From NCBI RefSeq assembly GCF_010092445.1, contig NZ_CP048031.1, positions 248,001-312,000 on the forward strand: a stretch of DNA of 64,000 nt, given 5' to 3'. Below are positions 36,024 through 45,664 of this stretch, in pieces. The notes beneath the pieces are model-generated. The model did no database searches and was not told where the DNA came from. It worked only from the letters and a program-made list of their open reading frames with translations. Position 1 is the stretch's first letter; every line of letters starts with the position of its first letter. Source of the stretch: Shewanella sp. Arc9-LZ (GTDB taxonomy: Bacteria > Pseudomonadota > Gammaproteobacteria > Enterobacterales > Shewanellaceae). Both the position numbers and the translations under genes were made by a program.

Positions 36024-37367
36024 TTATGCGGCCGCCAGTTGATATCTGAGTTTGTAGTAATAGTGCCAGCCAAGAGTTACGCTTCGGCATAGCATGAATA
36101 TTGACATCGCAGCCCAAAGGCTGTGGTTGCCCCAATCTTGCAATAGATACCAACTCGGAAAGTAAACGCCAAAGGTAGCAATTATCATGCTGTTACGCAT
36201 AATACTCCCGTGTGCAGCACCAATATACACGCCATCAAACAGATAACAGCCAAATGCCAAGATAGGCATAAAAATGAGCCAGATTAAGTAGATGTTTGCG
36301 GTGTTTTGTACCGCTTCAATATTGGTTAATAGCTGAATTATCCATGGTCCTACCGACCAAAAAAGCAGGCTAAATAACACCGCAACCATTGCCGACCAGC
36401 AAAAAGCCAATACAACACTGTCATGCAGTAGTGTTGGATTTTTTTGACCAAATGCGCGGCCTACTTCGGCTTCAGCATAATAGGCTATACCATCTAACGC
36501 ATAAGAGATCAGCATCAGTAAATTAAGCAGTACTGCGTTGGCGGCAATAGTATTGTCGCCTAAACCGGCACCATAAAAGGTCATAAAACTAAAGGCGGCT
36601 TGCAAGCACAAACTGCGGATAAAAATATCACGGTTTAAGGTGAGTAAACGAGCATATCCGCGCCATGATAAATGGGCGATAACCTGGCTTAAATTAAGCC
36701 CACCAGTGTGCACCAGTTGGCGCTTTACCATAATCAATGCCACTGAAAAAGCACTGATATCAGCAATAACAGATGCCAATGCTGCACCTTGGACATTCCA
36801 TTTAAAGATGATGACAAACACAATATCGAGAATAATATTAGCGCTGTTAGCGATAATTAATTGCCACATAGCAGCTTTTGGCGCCTGGCGTCCGAGTAAC
36901 CAGCCCAATAACACTAAGTTGATAAGGGCAAAAGGCAGTGACCAAATTCGAATTTCGACGTATTGGCGGCAGTAGAACATTACTTGTTCGCTGGCATCAC
37001 TCAAGCTTAATGCTAAATCGAGTATGGGAGAGTGTAATATTACACAAGCTATTCCCAACGTTAATGCTAGGCTGCAACCTTGTATCAGTAATTGTTGTTG
37101 AGTTGAGGTATCATTAGCACCGTAGGCTTGTGCGACCAGCCCGGTGGTGGACATGCGTAAAAAGCCCAGTAACCAAATCATCAAGGTGATAATGGTACTG
37201 CCTAGCGCTACGCCACCAAGATAGTAAGCTTGTCCAAGATGACCAATCACCGCAGTATCAACTAATCCTAATAGCGGAATAGTGATATTCGACAGTATCA
37301 TTGGTGTCGCTAAAGCCAATAGTTGACGATTTTTTTGGCGGTTTAATAGTAATGCGCTAATTGACAT
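36024..37367 (-). CDS. dinF: MATE efflux family protein, DinF-like
   Basis: Twelve-helix cation-coupled multidrug/toxin exporter of 447 residues. The start (LLALATPMILSNITIPLLGLVDTAVIGHLGQAYYLGGVALGS) and the sequence MSTTGLVAQAYGAND are typical of the DinF branch. DinF in E. coli is SOS-linked behind lexA; here it is 11 kb from lexA and has no visible LexA box. Substrate is unknown. Only 14 bp separate its start from the divergent polysaccharide deacetylase. Confidence 0.85.
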   Translation of the reverse strand: MSISALLLNRQKNRQLLALATPMILSNITIPLLGLVDTAVIGHLGQAYYLGGVALGSTIITLMIWLLGFLRMSTTGLVAQAYGANDTSTQQQLLIQGCSLALTLGIACVILHSPILDLALSLSDASEQVMFYCRQYVEIRIWSLPFALINLVLLGWLLGRQAPKAAMWQLIIANSANIILDIVFVIIFKWNVQGAALASVIADISAFSVALIMVKRQLVHTGGLNLSQVIAHLSWRGYARLLTLNRDIFIRSLCLQAAFSFMTFYGAGLGDNTIAANAVLLNLLMLISYALDGIAYYAEAEVGRAFGQKNPTLLHDSVVLAFCWSAMVAVLFSLLFWSVGPWIIQLLTNIEAVQNTANIYLIWLIFMPILAFGCYLFDGVYIGAAHGSIMRNSMIIATFGVYFPSWYLLQDWGNHSLWAAMSIFMLCRSVTLGWHYYYKLRYQLAAA

Positions 37368-37381
37368 AGGTATGGATAATC

Positions 37382-38440
37382 ATGGTTAAAAAAATAGCTT
37401 TATTGTTGGCGGTGTTCAGCTTGAGTGTATTACATTTTGATGCCAATGCAGTGGTCATTTTACAATATCACCACGTGTCGGACGATACCCCGAAAAGCAC
37501 AAGTGTCACACCAAGTCAGTTTGCTGAACAGATGCAGTACTTGGCTGATAATGATTTTACTGTGATTTCATTAGCTGAAGCTGTTGATTCAATAAAGCAT
37601 AACACGCCAATAGCCGATAGACGTATTGTGATTACTTTCGATGACGGTTATGACAGCATTATCAACAATGCTGCGCCCATTCTAGCCTCACATCAATTTC
37701 CGTACACTGTGTTTATTTCTGTTGCCCCCATCGATGCCGGTTTCAAGGGCATGATGAGTTGGAAAGACATTACTGCCTTATCCGAGCAAGGCGTGACGAT
37801 TGCCAACCACAGCTGGGGACACGAACATTTAATTCGTCGTCAAGGCAAAGAAACCCAAGCCCAATGGCAAGCCCGTGTCGAAGATAATATCTTATCGACA
37901 GAAGCTGAAATATTAAAACGTACTGGCCAAAGTGTAAAAATGTTTGCCTACCCGTATGGTGAATACACTAACAAATTAGAAGCAATTTTGGCGAAACAGG
38001 GCTTTGTTGGCTTTGGTCAGCAATCTGGTGCCGCAGGGGAATATGCTTCACTAACGGCATTACCGCGCTTTCCGGTTGCCAATGCTTATGCTGATTTAGC
38101 GAGTTTAACGGTTAAGTTTTCTAGTTTACCGATGCCGGTGATTAAGCAGAACATCAGCGATCCATTATTGGTATCAGGTAAGTGGCGACCTAAATTAGAG
38201 TTAACTATTGATACGCAAGATATTTATCCACATCAAGTGATGTGTTTTATTCAAGGCCAAGGACCGAAGAAACCTATTTGGTTAAGTGAAAATCGCTTAT
38301 CTATCCAAGCATCATCAGATTTGGCACCCGGTCGTTCACGCTATAACTGCACAGCGCCCAGCAAAACAAAAACGGGCTATTATTGGTTTTCACAAGCGTG
38401 GATCCGCCCGCAAGATAATGGTCAATGGCTCGAAGAGTAA
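37382..38440 (+). CDS. Exported polysaccharide deacetylase family protein
   Basis: NodB-like carbohydrate esterase of 352 residues with a signal peptide (cleavage around DANA-VV, residue 23). Motif 1 is VITFDDGYDS (83-92) and motif 2 is NHSWGHEHL (metal-binding His pair); FAYPYGEY supplies the later motif. N-terminal ILQYHHVSDDTPKSTSVTPSQFAEQM matches the YadE/PgaB-like subgroup. The last 100 residues form an extra beta-rich region. Acceptor could be exopolysaccharide or peptidoglycan; no biosynthetic cluster is adjacent. The end lies 17 bp from the convergent SCO gene. Confidence 0.88.
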   Translation: MVKKIALLLAVFSLSVLHFDANAVVILQYHHVSDDTPKSTSVTPSQFAEQMQYLADNDFTVISLAEAVDSIKHNTPIADRRIVITFDDGYDSIINNAAPILASHQFPYTVFISVAPIDAGFKGMMSWKDITALSEQGVTIANHSWGHEHLIRRQGKETQAQWQARVEDNILSTEAEILKRTGQSVKMFAYPYGEYTNKLEAILAKQGFVGFGQQSGAAGEYASLTALPRFPVANAYADLASLTVKFSSLPMPVIKQNISDPLLVSGKWRPKLELTIDTQDIYPHQVMCFIQGQGPKKPIWLSENRLSIQASSDLAPGRSRYNCTAPSKTKTGYYWFSQAWIRPQDNGQWLEE

Positions 38441-38457
38441 CGATATTACGTAAATGG

Positions 38458-39081
38458 CTAGTGCCAAGATTGAACGATTTGGCTAAAGTCAGCAATGAGC
38501 TCAGCATTAAGAATTTGTGCGAGCTGCCCAGGTTGTGGTTTGGGTTTAAAGACTGCTATTTTTTCCCCTCTTGGCGAAACCAACACATACGATGCGCTAT
38601 GGTCTACTTGGTAATCACTGTCCTCTCCCACCATGGCATACACAAAGCCTAAGTCACGACTAAACGGAAATAAGTCGGTGTGTTCTGCGCTGACCGCTTT
38701 AAAGTCTTTATTGAAAAAATTTATGTAATCTAATCGTTTAGCTTGAGTGTCACGTTTAGGGTCTGCTGACACAAACACCACTTGTACATTGCTGGCTATT
38801 TTTTGCAGTTGTGGATATGCCGCTGCGAGTTTATTCAGAGTGGTAGGGCATACATCCGGGCAAGCTGTGTAACCAATAAAGAACAAACTCCATTTACCTT
38901 GTAACGTTTGGTTAGTAAACGCATTGCCGTATTGGTCTGCTAATGTAAATGGTGCTAATGGGCGCTGCTGCTCAAATACATAACTGGTCGCCAATGGCAT
39001 AGGCTCTGTTTGCGTCTGTTGATAAACGACACCACCCACTAGGGCTAATAACATTAGCCCTACCGCTATCATTATTTTCAA
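38458..39081 (-). CDS. sco: SCO1/SenC-type copper chaperone for cytochrome oxidase
   Basis: Membrane-anchored thioredoxin-fold protein that supplies copper to the CuA site of cytochrome c oxidase. 207 residues: N-terminal anchor (4-20), copper-binding CPDVC (74-78) and ligand His161 in YQVDHSASYVLV. The gene ends the row ctaA-cyoE-sco, on the same strand as the aa3 structural genes. All copper ligands are present. Start ATG 39081 lies 18 bp after cyoE. Confidence 0.94.
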   Translation of the reverse strand: MKIMIAVGLMLLALVGGVVYQQTQTEPMPLATSYVFEQQRPLAPFTLADQYGNAFTNQTLQGKWSLFFIGYTACPDVCPTTLNKLAAAYPQLQKIASNVQVVFVSADPKRDTQAKRLDYINFFNKDFKAVSAEHTDLFPFSRDLGFVYAMVGEDSDYQVDHSASYVLVSPRGEKIAVFKPKPQPGQLAQILNAELIADFSQIVQSWH

Positions 39082-39099
39082 TATATTTTCCTTTCTAAT

Positions 39100-40011
39100 T
39101 TAAGCGTTTACCCAAAAGTAATGGTCAACTAATAATACTATAAACAACACCATTAAATGATAAATTGAGAATTTAAAGACTTGCATAGACAGCTCTGGAT
39201 AGTCATGAAACTTTAACTGCCACGCTTTATAGATAAAACCACAACTCAGTAACGTTGAACCCACCAAATATATTGGACCACACATGCCGACTAAAACGGG
39301 TAGTAGACAGGCAATGGCTAATAAAATGGTGTAAAGCAAAATACAGGTTTTGGTAAATTCTACCCCATGTGTCACCGGTAACATTGGAATATCGACCTTG
39401 GCATATTCTTTACGGCGATGAATGGCTAATGCCCAAAAATGCGGTGGAGTCCAAGTGAAGATAATAATAACCAGAAGCAGAGCGTAGCCATGCAGTTCAT
39501 TGGTTATTGCGGTCCAGCCTAATAATGGCGGCATAGCGCCGGCTAATCCACCAATGACAATATTTTGTGAGGTCGCCCGTTTAAGATAGGCGGTATACAC
39601 CAAGGCATAACCAATTAAACTGGCAAAGGTTAACCAAGCTGTGAGGGGATTAACTAAGGTATATAACACCACAAAGCCGAGTGATCCGAGCGACACAGCA
39701 AAGGTTGCCGCTTTAATGGTGGAGATTTTTCCTTTAGGCAGCGGACGATTATAAGTTCGAGCCATCAAACCATCGATTTTACGATCAATTAAGTGATTAA
39801 ACGCCGCCGCAGAGCCTGCCATCATCGCAATGCCTGCCATTCCCGCAACCAAAGGTTGTAACGGTACAATGCCAGGCACAGATAAACACATGCCGACCAA
39901 CACTGTAAGCAGCATAAGTGCTACGACTTTGGGTTTGGTCATTTCAAAATAGGCGCGCCATTGTAGAGTTATCTTAGGTTGAACCTGACTAATAGTAAGA
40001 GGTTTTGTCAT
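39100..40011 (-). CDS. cyoE: Protoheme IX farnesyltransferase (heme O synthase)
   Basis: UbiA-family prenyltransferase converting heme B to heme O in the inner membrane; heme O is used by bo3 oxidases and is the precursor of heme A. 303 residues with about nine helices. Prenyl-diphosphate motif [23 protein letters not shown] (about 87-109) is clear, as is the second motif region [17 protein letters not shown]. Located between ctaA and sco in the aa3 assembly row (ctaB in that nomenclature). Its product could serve both the aa3 oxidase and the bo3 oxidase at the left edge. Confidence 0.96.
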   Translation of the reverse strand: MTKPLTISQVQPKITLQWRAYFEMTKPKVVALMLLTVLVGMCLSVPGIVPLQPLVAGMAGIAMMAGSAAAFNHLIDRKIDGLMARTYNRPLPKGKISTIKAATFAVSLGSLGFVVLYTLVNPLTAWLTFASLIGYALVYTAYLKRATSQNIVIGGLAGAMPPLLGWTAITNELHGYALLLVIIIFTWTPPHFWALAIHRRKEYAKVDIPMLPVTHGVEFTKTCILLYTILLAIACLLPVLVGMCGPIYLVGSTLLSCGFIYKAWQLKFHDYPELSMQVFKFSIYHLMVLFIVLLVDHYFWVNA

Positions 40012-40024
40012 GGTTGATCCTCAC

Positions 40025-41005
40025 TTATGCTTTACGCAACAGGGCGTAATTAATAAAGACTAAGGTAAGCAGCAATAAGGCTGCGCCTCCATTGTGTGAT
40101 ACTGCGATGCCTAAAGGTAAATTCATCACCACATTACTAATACCCAGTCCGACTTGAGCGATGACCAGTAACACTAATAAGTAACCACTGTTACGCATTA
40201 TATGTGATTGTGCATAGCGTAATTTGAGTGCAAGTACGATTAGCGTTATGGCGGTTACCACTGCCCAAATTCGATGGCTGACATGAATGGTCATGCGGGT
40301 GGAATAGTCTAAAACGCCAAATTCAAAACTGGGGTGATCGCCTTGGAATGGTGAAAAAGCATCGGCTAAACGTAAATTATCGACCCAATTACCTTCACAT
40401 ATGGGCAGGGTGGTACAGGCAAGCGCGGCGTAATTTGATGAGGTCCAGCCACCGAGTATAATTTGAATGACTAATACACCAAAACTGACTAGTGCTAACG
40501 GAATGAGCTTACGCGCATAGGTATCACCTCCGGGGATCCTTAATGGTTTAAGCCGCAGATATAACAGTAGTAACAAGGCGAATAAACTAAAACCGCCTAT
40601 AAGGTGCGCCATTACTACAACAGGCATTAATTTCATGGTGACAGTCCACATTCCCAATGCGGCTTGAAACACAATGAGTACCGCAATAAAAACGGGCAGT
40701 TTTTTGGGTGCTTGCGGCTGTTTAAGACACATAATTAGAATGGCTAAAACCATTAACCCTAAAGTACCAGCAATATAGCGATGGATCATTTCAAGCCAAG
40801 CTTTTTCTGGCTCAATTTGAGCATCAGGAAATCGACTTTCAATATTGGCTAAGTCATGGCTTGCACTCGGCACCGCTAAATGGCCGTAACAGCCTGGCCA
40901 GTCAGGACAACCTAATCCAGCATCAGACAGGCGCGTATAGGCGCCCATTAGAATAACCGCCAAGGTAAACACTAATGTGAATTTGATTAATCGCTGTATT
41001 GCCAT
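40025..41005 (-). CDS. ctaA: Heme A synthase (COX15/CtaA)
   Basis: Eight-helix membrane oxygenase oxidising the C8 methyl of heme O to the formyl group of heme A. 326 residues. Signatures: MGAYTRLSDAGLGCPDWPGCYG near residues 20-41, EMIHRYIAGTLG (heme-ligand His), VMAHLIGGF, THVSHRIWAVV and VSHNGGAALLLL. The extracytoplasmic Cys pair in GCPDWPGC is present. The start codon overlaps the stop of the upstream thioredoxin-like gene (TAATG). Confidence 0.96.
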   Translation of the reverse strand: MAIQRLIKFTLVFTLAVILMGAYTRLSDAGLGCPDWPGCYGHLAVPSASHDLANIESRFPDAQIEPEKAWLEMIHRYIAGTLGLMVLAILIMCLKQPQAPKKLPVFIAVLIVFQAALGMWTVTMKLMPVVVMAHLIGGFSLFALLLLLYLRLKPLRIPGGDTYARKLIPLALVSFGVLVIQIILGGWTSSNYAALACTTLPICEGNWVDNLRLADAFSPFQGDHPSFEFGVLDYSTRMTIHVSHRIWAVVTAITLIVLALKLRYAQSHIMRNSGYLLVLLVIAQVGLGISNVVMNLPLGIAVSHNGGAALLLLTLVFINYALLRKA

Positions 41006-41556
41006 TAGCCAACCCTCGACAACTTAAGCATTTTGCGTAAATCGGCAATCATGGCTTTGCCCTGAGCAATATTGGCGTCGTGACCTATTACGTTGTCATA
41101 TTGCATGACTAAGCTACCGAGAGGGTCGACAATAATAAGCTGTTGATTGGTCAGTAGTGCAGCAAGTGCGTCATTGGCGTTTGCTTGGTCAAATGAGATA
41201 TTTAATTGCTTGAGAATTTTGGTGTCACTGTGGCTGTTTACTACAATGATTGGGGTAACACGATCCCTATCTTTGCCGAGGGCAATATAGCTCTGGTGTA
41301 AAATATACAGCCGTTCTTGGCATTGCTCATTGCAGGTTTCGGGTAAAAAAAACAGTACTTGCCATGCATGAGGTTTAGGGTTTTCCATGGCTAAGTTGGT
41401 GTAGTTTATGTCGGGAGCGATCAGCGCCCCTTTGTTGGTTGCTGCTCCGTTATACAGCTCTAGGCTTAACACTAATTTGGCTAAGGCAACCGGTAAAATA
41501 AATACCAGCAGTAAGACCAGTAGTGCTTTATTGCTTTTTTTCGGTAGGGAGTTCAT
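41005..41556 (-). CDS. Membrane-anchored thioredoxin-fold-like protein of the aa3 assembly row
   Basis: 183 residues: N-terminal anchor (about 10-30) and a periplasmic domain that reads like a degenerate thioredoxin fold (WQVLFFLPETCNEQCQERLYILHQSYIALGKDRDRVTPIIVV, then LIIVDPLGSLVMQY). The CNEQC pair resembles the CxxxC of SCO proteins in spacing, although the rest is divergent. Overlap with ctaA and position behind the SURF1 gene mark it as an oxidase assembly factor; thiol or copper handling is inference. Comparable small proteins occur at this place in related gamma-proteobacterial clusters. Confidence 0.8.
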   Translation of the reverse strand: MNSLPKKSNKALLVLLLVFILPVALAKLVLSLELYNGAATNKGALIAPDINYTNLAMENPKPHAWQVLFFLPETCNEQCQERLYILHQSYIALGKDRDRVTPIIVVNSHSDTKILKQLNISFDQANANDALAALLTNQQLIIVDPLGSLVMQYDNVIGHDANIAQGKAMIADLRKMLKLSRVG

Positions 41557-41612
41557 TCCATCTCCTCTTTATCATTTGATATTATTGTTAAGTTAATTAT
41601 GAACGACGGTGC

Positions 41613-42440
41613 TTAGCGTCGAAATTGTCGAAATACTATCCAACTCATTAGTCCTAAAAATACTGCTGCCATGGTGAACCATTGCAAGGCATACCCTTGA
41701 TGTTTTTGTGCCGACAATGGAATGGGTATCCAAGGTTGAGGCAGGTGATAATTTGGAACATTGTCGGGTTGCAGCACCACAGGCGTCAGCGTATGGCCAA
41801 GCATGTCAGTGAGTGCGGGTATATTGATATTTTGAAAACGTACTGGAGCATGAGTATCGGTTAATTGCTCTGCATCGAGTCGGTCACTTAATGGGTTGGG
41901 TTGTTTTTGATAAACTCGGCCAACCAGCGTGTAGTAATTTGTTTTTAACGGGGTTAGTTCAGGTAAAATTCGGCGGTCCTTGTTTGCAGGTACAAAGCCT
42001 AACTCGACCAATATCCAAGGTTGTTCAGGGGTTATTTCAAAAATTTGATACGCTAAATATCCCACCTGGCCTTGATACACTTGATTGTCTAATAACAGCA
42101 TCATGTTGTTAATTGGTTTAGCTGATATCGATAGACGGTAACCCGTGAGTAATTTCGTCTCCGGCTGAGAGCTTGTTGATGCTGCTGACAATTCAACTAT
42201 TGCCAACATTTCCTCATAAGTGACAGCTTGTTGCTGTTGACGCTGAAGTAGTGTGCTTTGCCACTCTTGTTTAAAGGTTGCTCGTGATAACTGCCATAAT
42301 CCTAACTTGACCAACAAGCTAAACACGACCAAAGTAATGATTACGAATAATACCCGAGACACCCCCACACTTTTAAAAGGATTGCCTGTGACAACACCTT
42401 TCATCGTTAAGTTAGTTTTAGTCTCGTTGCTTGTATTCAT
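41613..42440 (-). CDS. SURF1-family cytochrome oxidase assembly protein
   Basis: SURF1 proteins have two membrane helices flanking a periplasmic beta-domain and assist heme A insertion into subunit I. 275 residues: TM1 about 29-50 (LFVIITLVVFSLLVKLGLWQLSRA), central family features GYRLSISAKPINNMMLLLDNQVYQGQVGYLAYQIFEI and WILVELGFVPANKDRRILPEL, then TM2 at the end. The reading frame from ATG 42440 overlaps the divergent DUF2909 gene by 53 bp. Starts at Met13 (42404) or a GTG at 42368 would shorten or remove the overlap. Confidence 0.88.
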   Translation of the reverse strand: MNTSNETKTNLTMKGVVTGNPFKSVGVSRVLFVIITLVVFSLLVKLGLWQLSRATFKQEWQSTLLQRQQQQAVTYEEMLAIVELSAASTSSQPETKLLTGYRLSISAKPINNMMLLLDNQVYQGQVGYLAYQIFEITPEQPWILVELGFVPANKDRRILPELTPLKTNYYTLVGRVYQKQPNPLSDRLDAEQLTDTHAPVRFQNINIPALTDMLGHTLTPVVLQPDNVPNYHLPQPWIPIPLSAQKHQGYALQWFTMAAVFLGLMSWIVFRQFRR

Positions 42441-42606
42441 ATTATTTAACTTAGGTAGGGCCTTATTTATTATGGTTAAGGGCGAGCATCAACAATCAAT
42501 GAGTCGTTTTCTCGGCCGGCGCGTATTGTTTTCTGTTGTCGTTATAATGGTATTGCTGGTGGCTTTGGGGCTTGGTTACATTCAACCTAACCCCAGACCT
42601 TATTAG
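42388..42606 (+). CDS. DUF2909-family small membrane protein
   Basis: 72 residues with two membrane helices (about 6-25 and 48-65), matching the DUF2909 family seen beside cytochrome c oxidase clusters of gamma-proteobacteria: LGRALFIMVKGEHQQSMSRFLGRRV. I choose GTG 42388 because AAAAGG (42376-42380) is well placed before it; longer frames from 42253 run antisense through SURF1. It is the only plus-strand gene in this cluster, between coxC and the SURF1 gene. Function unknown; association suggests oxidase assembly or stability. Confidence 0.75.
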   Translation: MTTPFIVKLVLVSLLVFILFNLGRALFIMVKGEHQQSMSRFLGRRVLFSVVVIMVLLVALGLGYIQPNPRPY

Positions 42607-42622
42607 TCGTTAATACGTGGTT

Positions 42623-43498
42623 TTATAGTACGTATACGAAAATGAATAAACATAACCACACCACATCAACGAAGTGCCAATACCAACTCCCAGCTTGAAA
42701 AGCGAAATGCTTGTCGGGGCTAAAGTGGCCCTTTACAATTCTGAGTAATAAAATAATCAAGAACAGGGTGCCAATCGTTACGTGCATGCCGTGAAAACCG
42801 GTTAACAAAAAGAAGGTGTTGCCGTAGACACCAGAAGAGAGCGTAAGCCCCATTTCTTGGTATGCATGGCTATATTCTTCAACCTGTAAACTGAGAAACG
42901 CAATACCCAGAATTACCGTCAACGCTAACCAGATTATCAAAGGTTTACGATTGGCTTTTTCGAGATTGGTATGAGCAAAGTGCAAGGTAACCGACGAGGT
43001 TAGCAGTATAATAGTGTTAATTAACGGCAAACCCGTCCATGGCATGGCTTCTGTTGCGGTGCCATCAGGTGTTTTAACCAATGGCCACATAGCTTCAAAT
43101 GCAGGCCACAACACTTCATGGGTCATGGCATTGTTAGATGCGCCACCAAGCCAAGGTACTGAAATCATGCGGGCATAAAATAGCGCGCCGAAAAATGCCC
43201 CAAAAAACATAATCTCTGAAAAAATAAACCAACTCATTCCCTGCCTAAATGAACGATCCATTTGCGGTGAATACAGTCCAGCCATGGATTCATCAATAAC
43301 GGTCTTAAACCAGCCAAAAATCATAAAGATAATCACGGCCAAGCCGGTTATTAAAATGTAACCGCCAGAGGTTTTTTCAGTGGTTAATTGTTGTACATAA
43401 TTACCTGCGCCAAACGCAATTAAAAATAAACCGATAGCACCGATTATTGGCCAAGCACTTTGGGTTGGCACATAATAAGTTTGATACTTTGTTGTCAT
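42623..43498 (-). CDS. coxC: Cytochrome c oxidase subunit III
   Basis: Seven-helix core subunit of the aa3 oxidase. 291 residues with the family segments FRQGMSWFIFSEIMFFGAFFGALFYAR, LLTGFHGMHVTIGTLFLIILL and FAFQAGSWYWHFVDVVWLCLFIFVYVL. Overlaps the ctaG stop by 4 nt (ATGA), so translationally coupled. Last structural gene of the coxB-coxA-ctaG-coxC operon. Confidence 0.96.
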   Translation of the reverse strand: MTTKYQTYYVPTQSAWPIIGAIGLFLIAFGAGNYVQQLTTEKTSGGYILITGLAVIIFMIFGWFKTVIDESMAGLYSPQMDRSFRQGMSWFIFSEIMFFGAFFGALFYARMISVPWLGGASNNAMTHEVLWPAFEAMWPLVKTPDGTATEAMPWTGLPLINTIILLTSSVTLHFAHTNLEKANRKPLIIWLALTVILGIAFLSLQVEEYSHAYQEMGLTLSSGVYGNTFFLLTGFHGMHVTIGTLFLIILLLRIVKGHFSPDKHFAFQAGSWYWHFVDVVWLCLFIFVYVL

Positions 43499-44058
43499 TT
43501 TGCTGCTCCTTGCTCTATGACGATCGCCTGTCTATCGGTGATGTCATAAAGGGTATAAGAGAGAGTCAATGTGTTAATGGACGCTGGTAAATCAGGGTCC
43601 ACGTAAAAAATCAGTGGTAGTTCTGCTGTTGCTGCTGCAGCCAAAGGTTGTTGATTAAAGCAAAAACATTCCGTTTTATTGAAGTATGCAGCCCCTTGCC
43701 CTGGCGATACCGAAGGGATTGCTTGGCCTACAGTGTCACGTGTCGATAGGTTTTTAACCAAAAATTGTGCATGAGTGAGCTCCCCAGGATGTACGCTTAT
43801 TTGGTTAACTTTAGGGCTAAATTCCCATGGCATACCTGATTGAACTTGAGTCACAAATTCAATGGTTACGGTCCGGTTTTTATCAACCACCACCGCTTCA
43901 TAACTACTGGCGCTATTTTGGGGTTTGCCATTAATCCCCAATGTATCGCAGAGCACGTCATAAAGCGGTACCAGCGCAAAACCAAACCCAAACATACCAA
44001 TTGACCCGGCAATCAGGATGATTAATAGCTTACGATTTGATTTTGTTGGCTGTGTCAT
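43495..44058 (-). CDS. ctaG: Cytochrome c oxidase assembly protein CtaG/Cox11
   Basis: Single-pass, periplasm-facing copper-binding protein that delivers copper to CuB of subunit I. I use ATG 44058 (MTQPTKSNRKLLIILIAG), 1 nt after the coxA stop; the longer frame from 44169 overlaps coxA in another frame and is not needed. 187 residues: anchor about 10-30, FGFALVPLYDVLCDTLGINGK, and the copper site YFNKTECFCFNQQPL with the conserved CFCF motif. Position between coxA and coxC is typical. Confidence 0.94.
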   Translation of the reverse strand: MTQPTKSNRKLLIILIAGSIGMFGFGFALVPLYDVLCDTLGINGKPQNSASSYEAVVVDKNRTVTIEFVTQVQSGMPWEFSPKVNQISVHPGELTHAQFLVKNLSTRDTVGQAIPSVSPGQGAAYFNKTECFCFNQQPLAAAATAELPLIFYVDPDLPASINTLTLSYTLYDITDRQAIVIEQGAAK

Positions 44059-44059
44059 C

Positions 44060-45655
44060 TCATTTAATCTCCGGTGGAGTGGTAAACGAGTGATATGGCG
44101 CAGGGCTGGCAATCGACCATTCCAAGCCTTCGGCTGCTTCCCAAGGATTATCTCCAGCGGGTTTGCCACCCTTGATACATTTGAGAACTACAACAAGGAA
44201 AATTAGCTGAGATAAACCAAATGCAAAGCCACCAATCGACACAATTTGATTCACATCGGCAAACTGTACCGCGTAGTCGGGGACCCGGCGCGGCATACCC
44301 GCTAAGCCTAGAAAGTGCATTGGGAAAAACAACACGTTGACGGATATTACCGAACACCAAAAGTGCCACTTACCTAAAGTTTCGTTATACATATGGCCGG
44401 TCCATTTAGGCAGCCAATAGTAAGCCGCCGCCATAATGGAGAATATCGCCCCAGTCACCAGTACATAATGGAAGTGAGCCACGACAAAGTAAGTGTCGTG
44501 GTATTGGAAATCAGCAGGGGTAATTGCCAGCATCAAGCCCGAAAAGCCACCAATAGTAAACAGGATGATAAATGCCACTGCAAACAGCATTGGAGTTTCA
44601 AATGTCATTGAACCGCGCCACATAGTGGCGACCCAATTAAACACTTTCACCCCGGTTGGAATGGCAATCAACATGGTGCAATACATGAAAAACAATTCGG
44701 CAAAAACAGGCATACCAGTAGTAAACATGTGATGTGCCCATACCAAAAATGACAGAATGGCAATACTGGCAGTGGCGTAAACCATCGAGGAGTAACCAAA
44801 CAGCTTTTTACGGCTAAAGGTTGGTACTATCGCGGAGATAATACCGAAGGACGGTAAAATCATGATGTAAACTTCGGGATGGCCAAAGAACCAGAAAATA
44901 TGCTGGAACATCACCGGATCGCCACCACCTGCAGCATCAAAAAAGCTAGTACCAAAAAACTTATCGGTTAATACCATGGTGACCGCACCTGCGAGCACCG
45001 GCATTACTGCAATCAGTAAAAATGCGGTAATGAGCCAAGTCCACACAAACAAAGGTAACTTCATCCAGGTCATGCCAGGAGCTCGCAAGTTTACAATGGT
45101 TACAATGACGTTAATTGCGCCCATTATCGAACTTATTCCCATTATGTGAATGGAGAAAACAAATAGGGCGGTACTGTCAGGACTATAGGTGGTTGAGAGC
45201 GGAGCATAGAATGTCCAGCCAAAGTTAGGGCCGCCGCCTTCCATAAAGAGTGAACCTAATAAAATGGTAAAGGCGAAGGGTAAAATCCAAAAACTCCAGT
45301 TGTTCATTCGCGGTAGTGCCATATCTGGGGCACCAATCATCATTGGAATTAACCAGTTTGCTAACCCGGTAAAAGCGGGCATCACCGCCCCAAACACCAT
45401 GATGAGGCCATGAACTGTGGTCATCTGATTAAAAAAGTTAGGTTCTACTAGCTGTAATCCAGGCTGAAATAATTCAGCTCGAATCACCATTGCCATCGCA
45501 CCGCCAGTAAGAAACATAATGAAACTAAACCATAAATACAGCGAGCCGATATCTTTATGGTTAGTGGTGAGTAGCCAGCGCATTAGCCCCTTCGGAGCGC
45601 CGTGATGATGATCATCATGAGCGGTAGCCAGTGTATCGTGCGTTGTTGTGCTCAT
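44060..45655 (-). CDS. coxA: Cytochrome c oxidase subunit I
   Basis: Catalytic subunit of the aa3 oxidase, 531 residues and 12 helices. Heme a and a3/CuB ligands appear in [38 protein letters not shown] (His-Tyr crosslink pair), [13 protein letters not shown] and [15 protein letters not shown] (HFHYVLVTG is the cytochrome c oxidase form, in contrast to HFHNTIIGG in cyoB). N-terminal His-rich stretch [11 protein letters not shown] precedes the first helix. Follows coxB with a 9-bp gap. Confidence 0.97.
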   Translation of the reverse strand: MSTTTHDTLATAHDDHHHGAPKGLMRWLLTTNHKDIGSLYLWFSFIMFLTGGAMAMVIRAELFQPGLQLVEPNFFNQMTTVHGLIMVFGAVMPAFTGLANWLIPMMIGAPDMALPRMNNWSFWILPFAFTILLGSLFMEGGGPNFGWTFYAPLSTTYSPDSTALFVFSIHIMGISSIMGAINVIVTIVNLRAPGMTWMKLPLFVWTWLITAFLLIAVMPVLAGAVTMVLTDKFFGTSFFDAAGGGDPVMFQHIFWFFGHPEVYIMILPSFGIISAIVPTFSRKKLFGYSSMVYATASIAILSFLVWAHHMFTTGMPVFAELFFMYCTMLIAIPTGVKVFNWVATMWRGSMTFETPMLFAVAFIILFTIGGFSGLMLAITPADFQYHDTYFVVAHFHYVLVTGAIFSIMAAAYYWLPKWTGHMYNETLGKWHFWCSVISVNVLFFPMHFLGLAGMPRRVPDYAVQFADVNQIVSIGGFAFGLSQLIFLVVVLKCIKGGKPAGDNPWEAAEGLEWSIASPAPYHSFTTPPEIK

Positions 45656-45664
45656 TGTTTTCCC

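Noticed and set aside
44060..44169. Longer ctaG start at 44169
   Set aside because: Would overlap 110 bp of coxA in another frame; Met at 44058 gives the normal anchor directly after the coxA stop.
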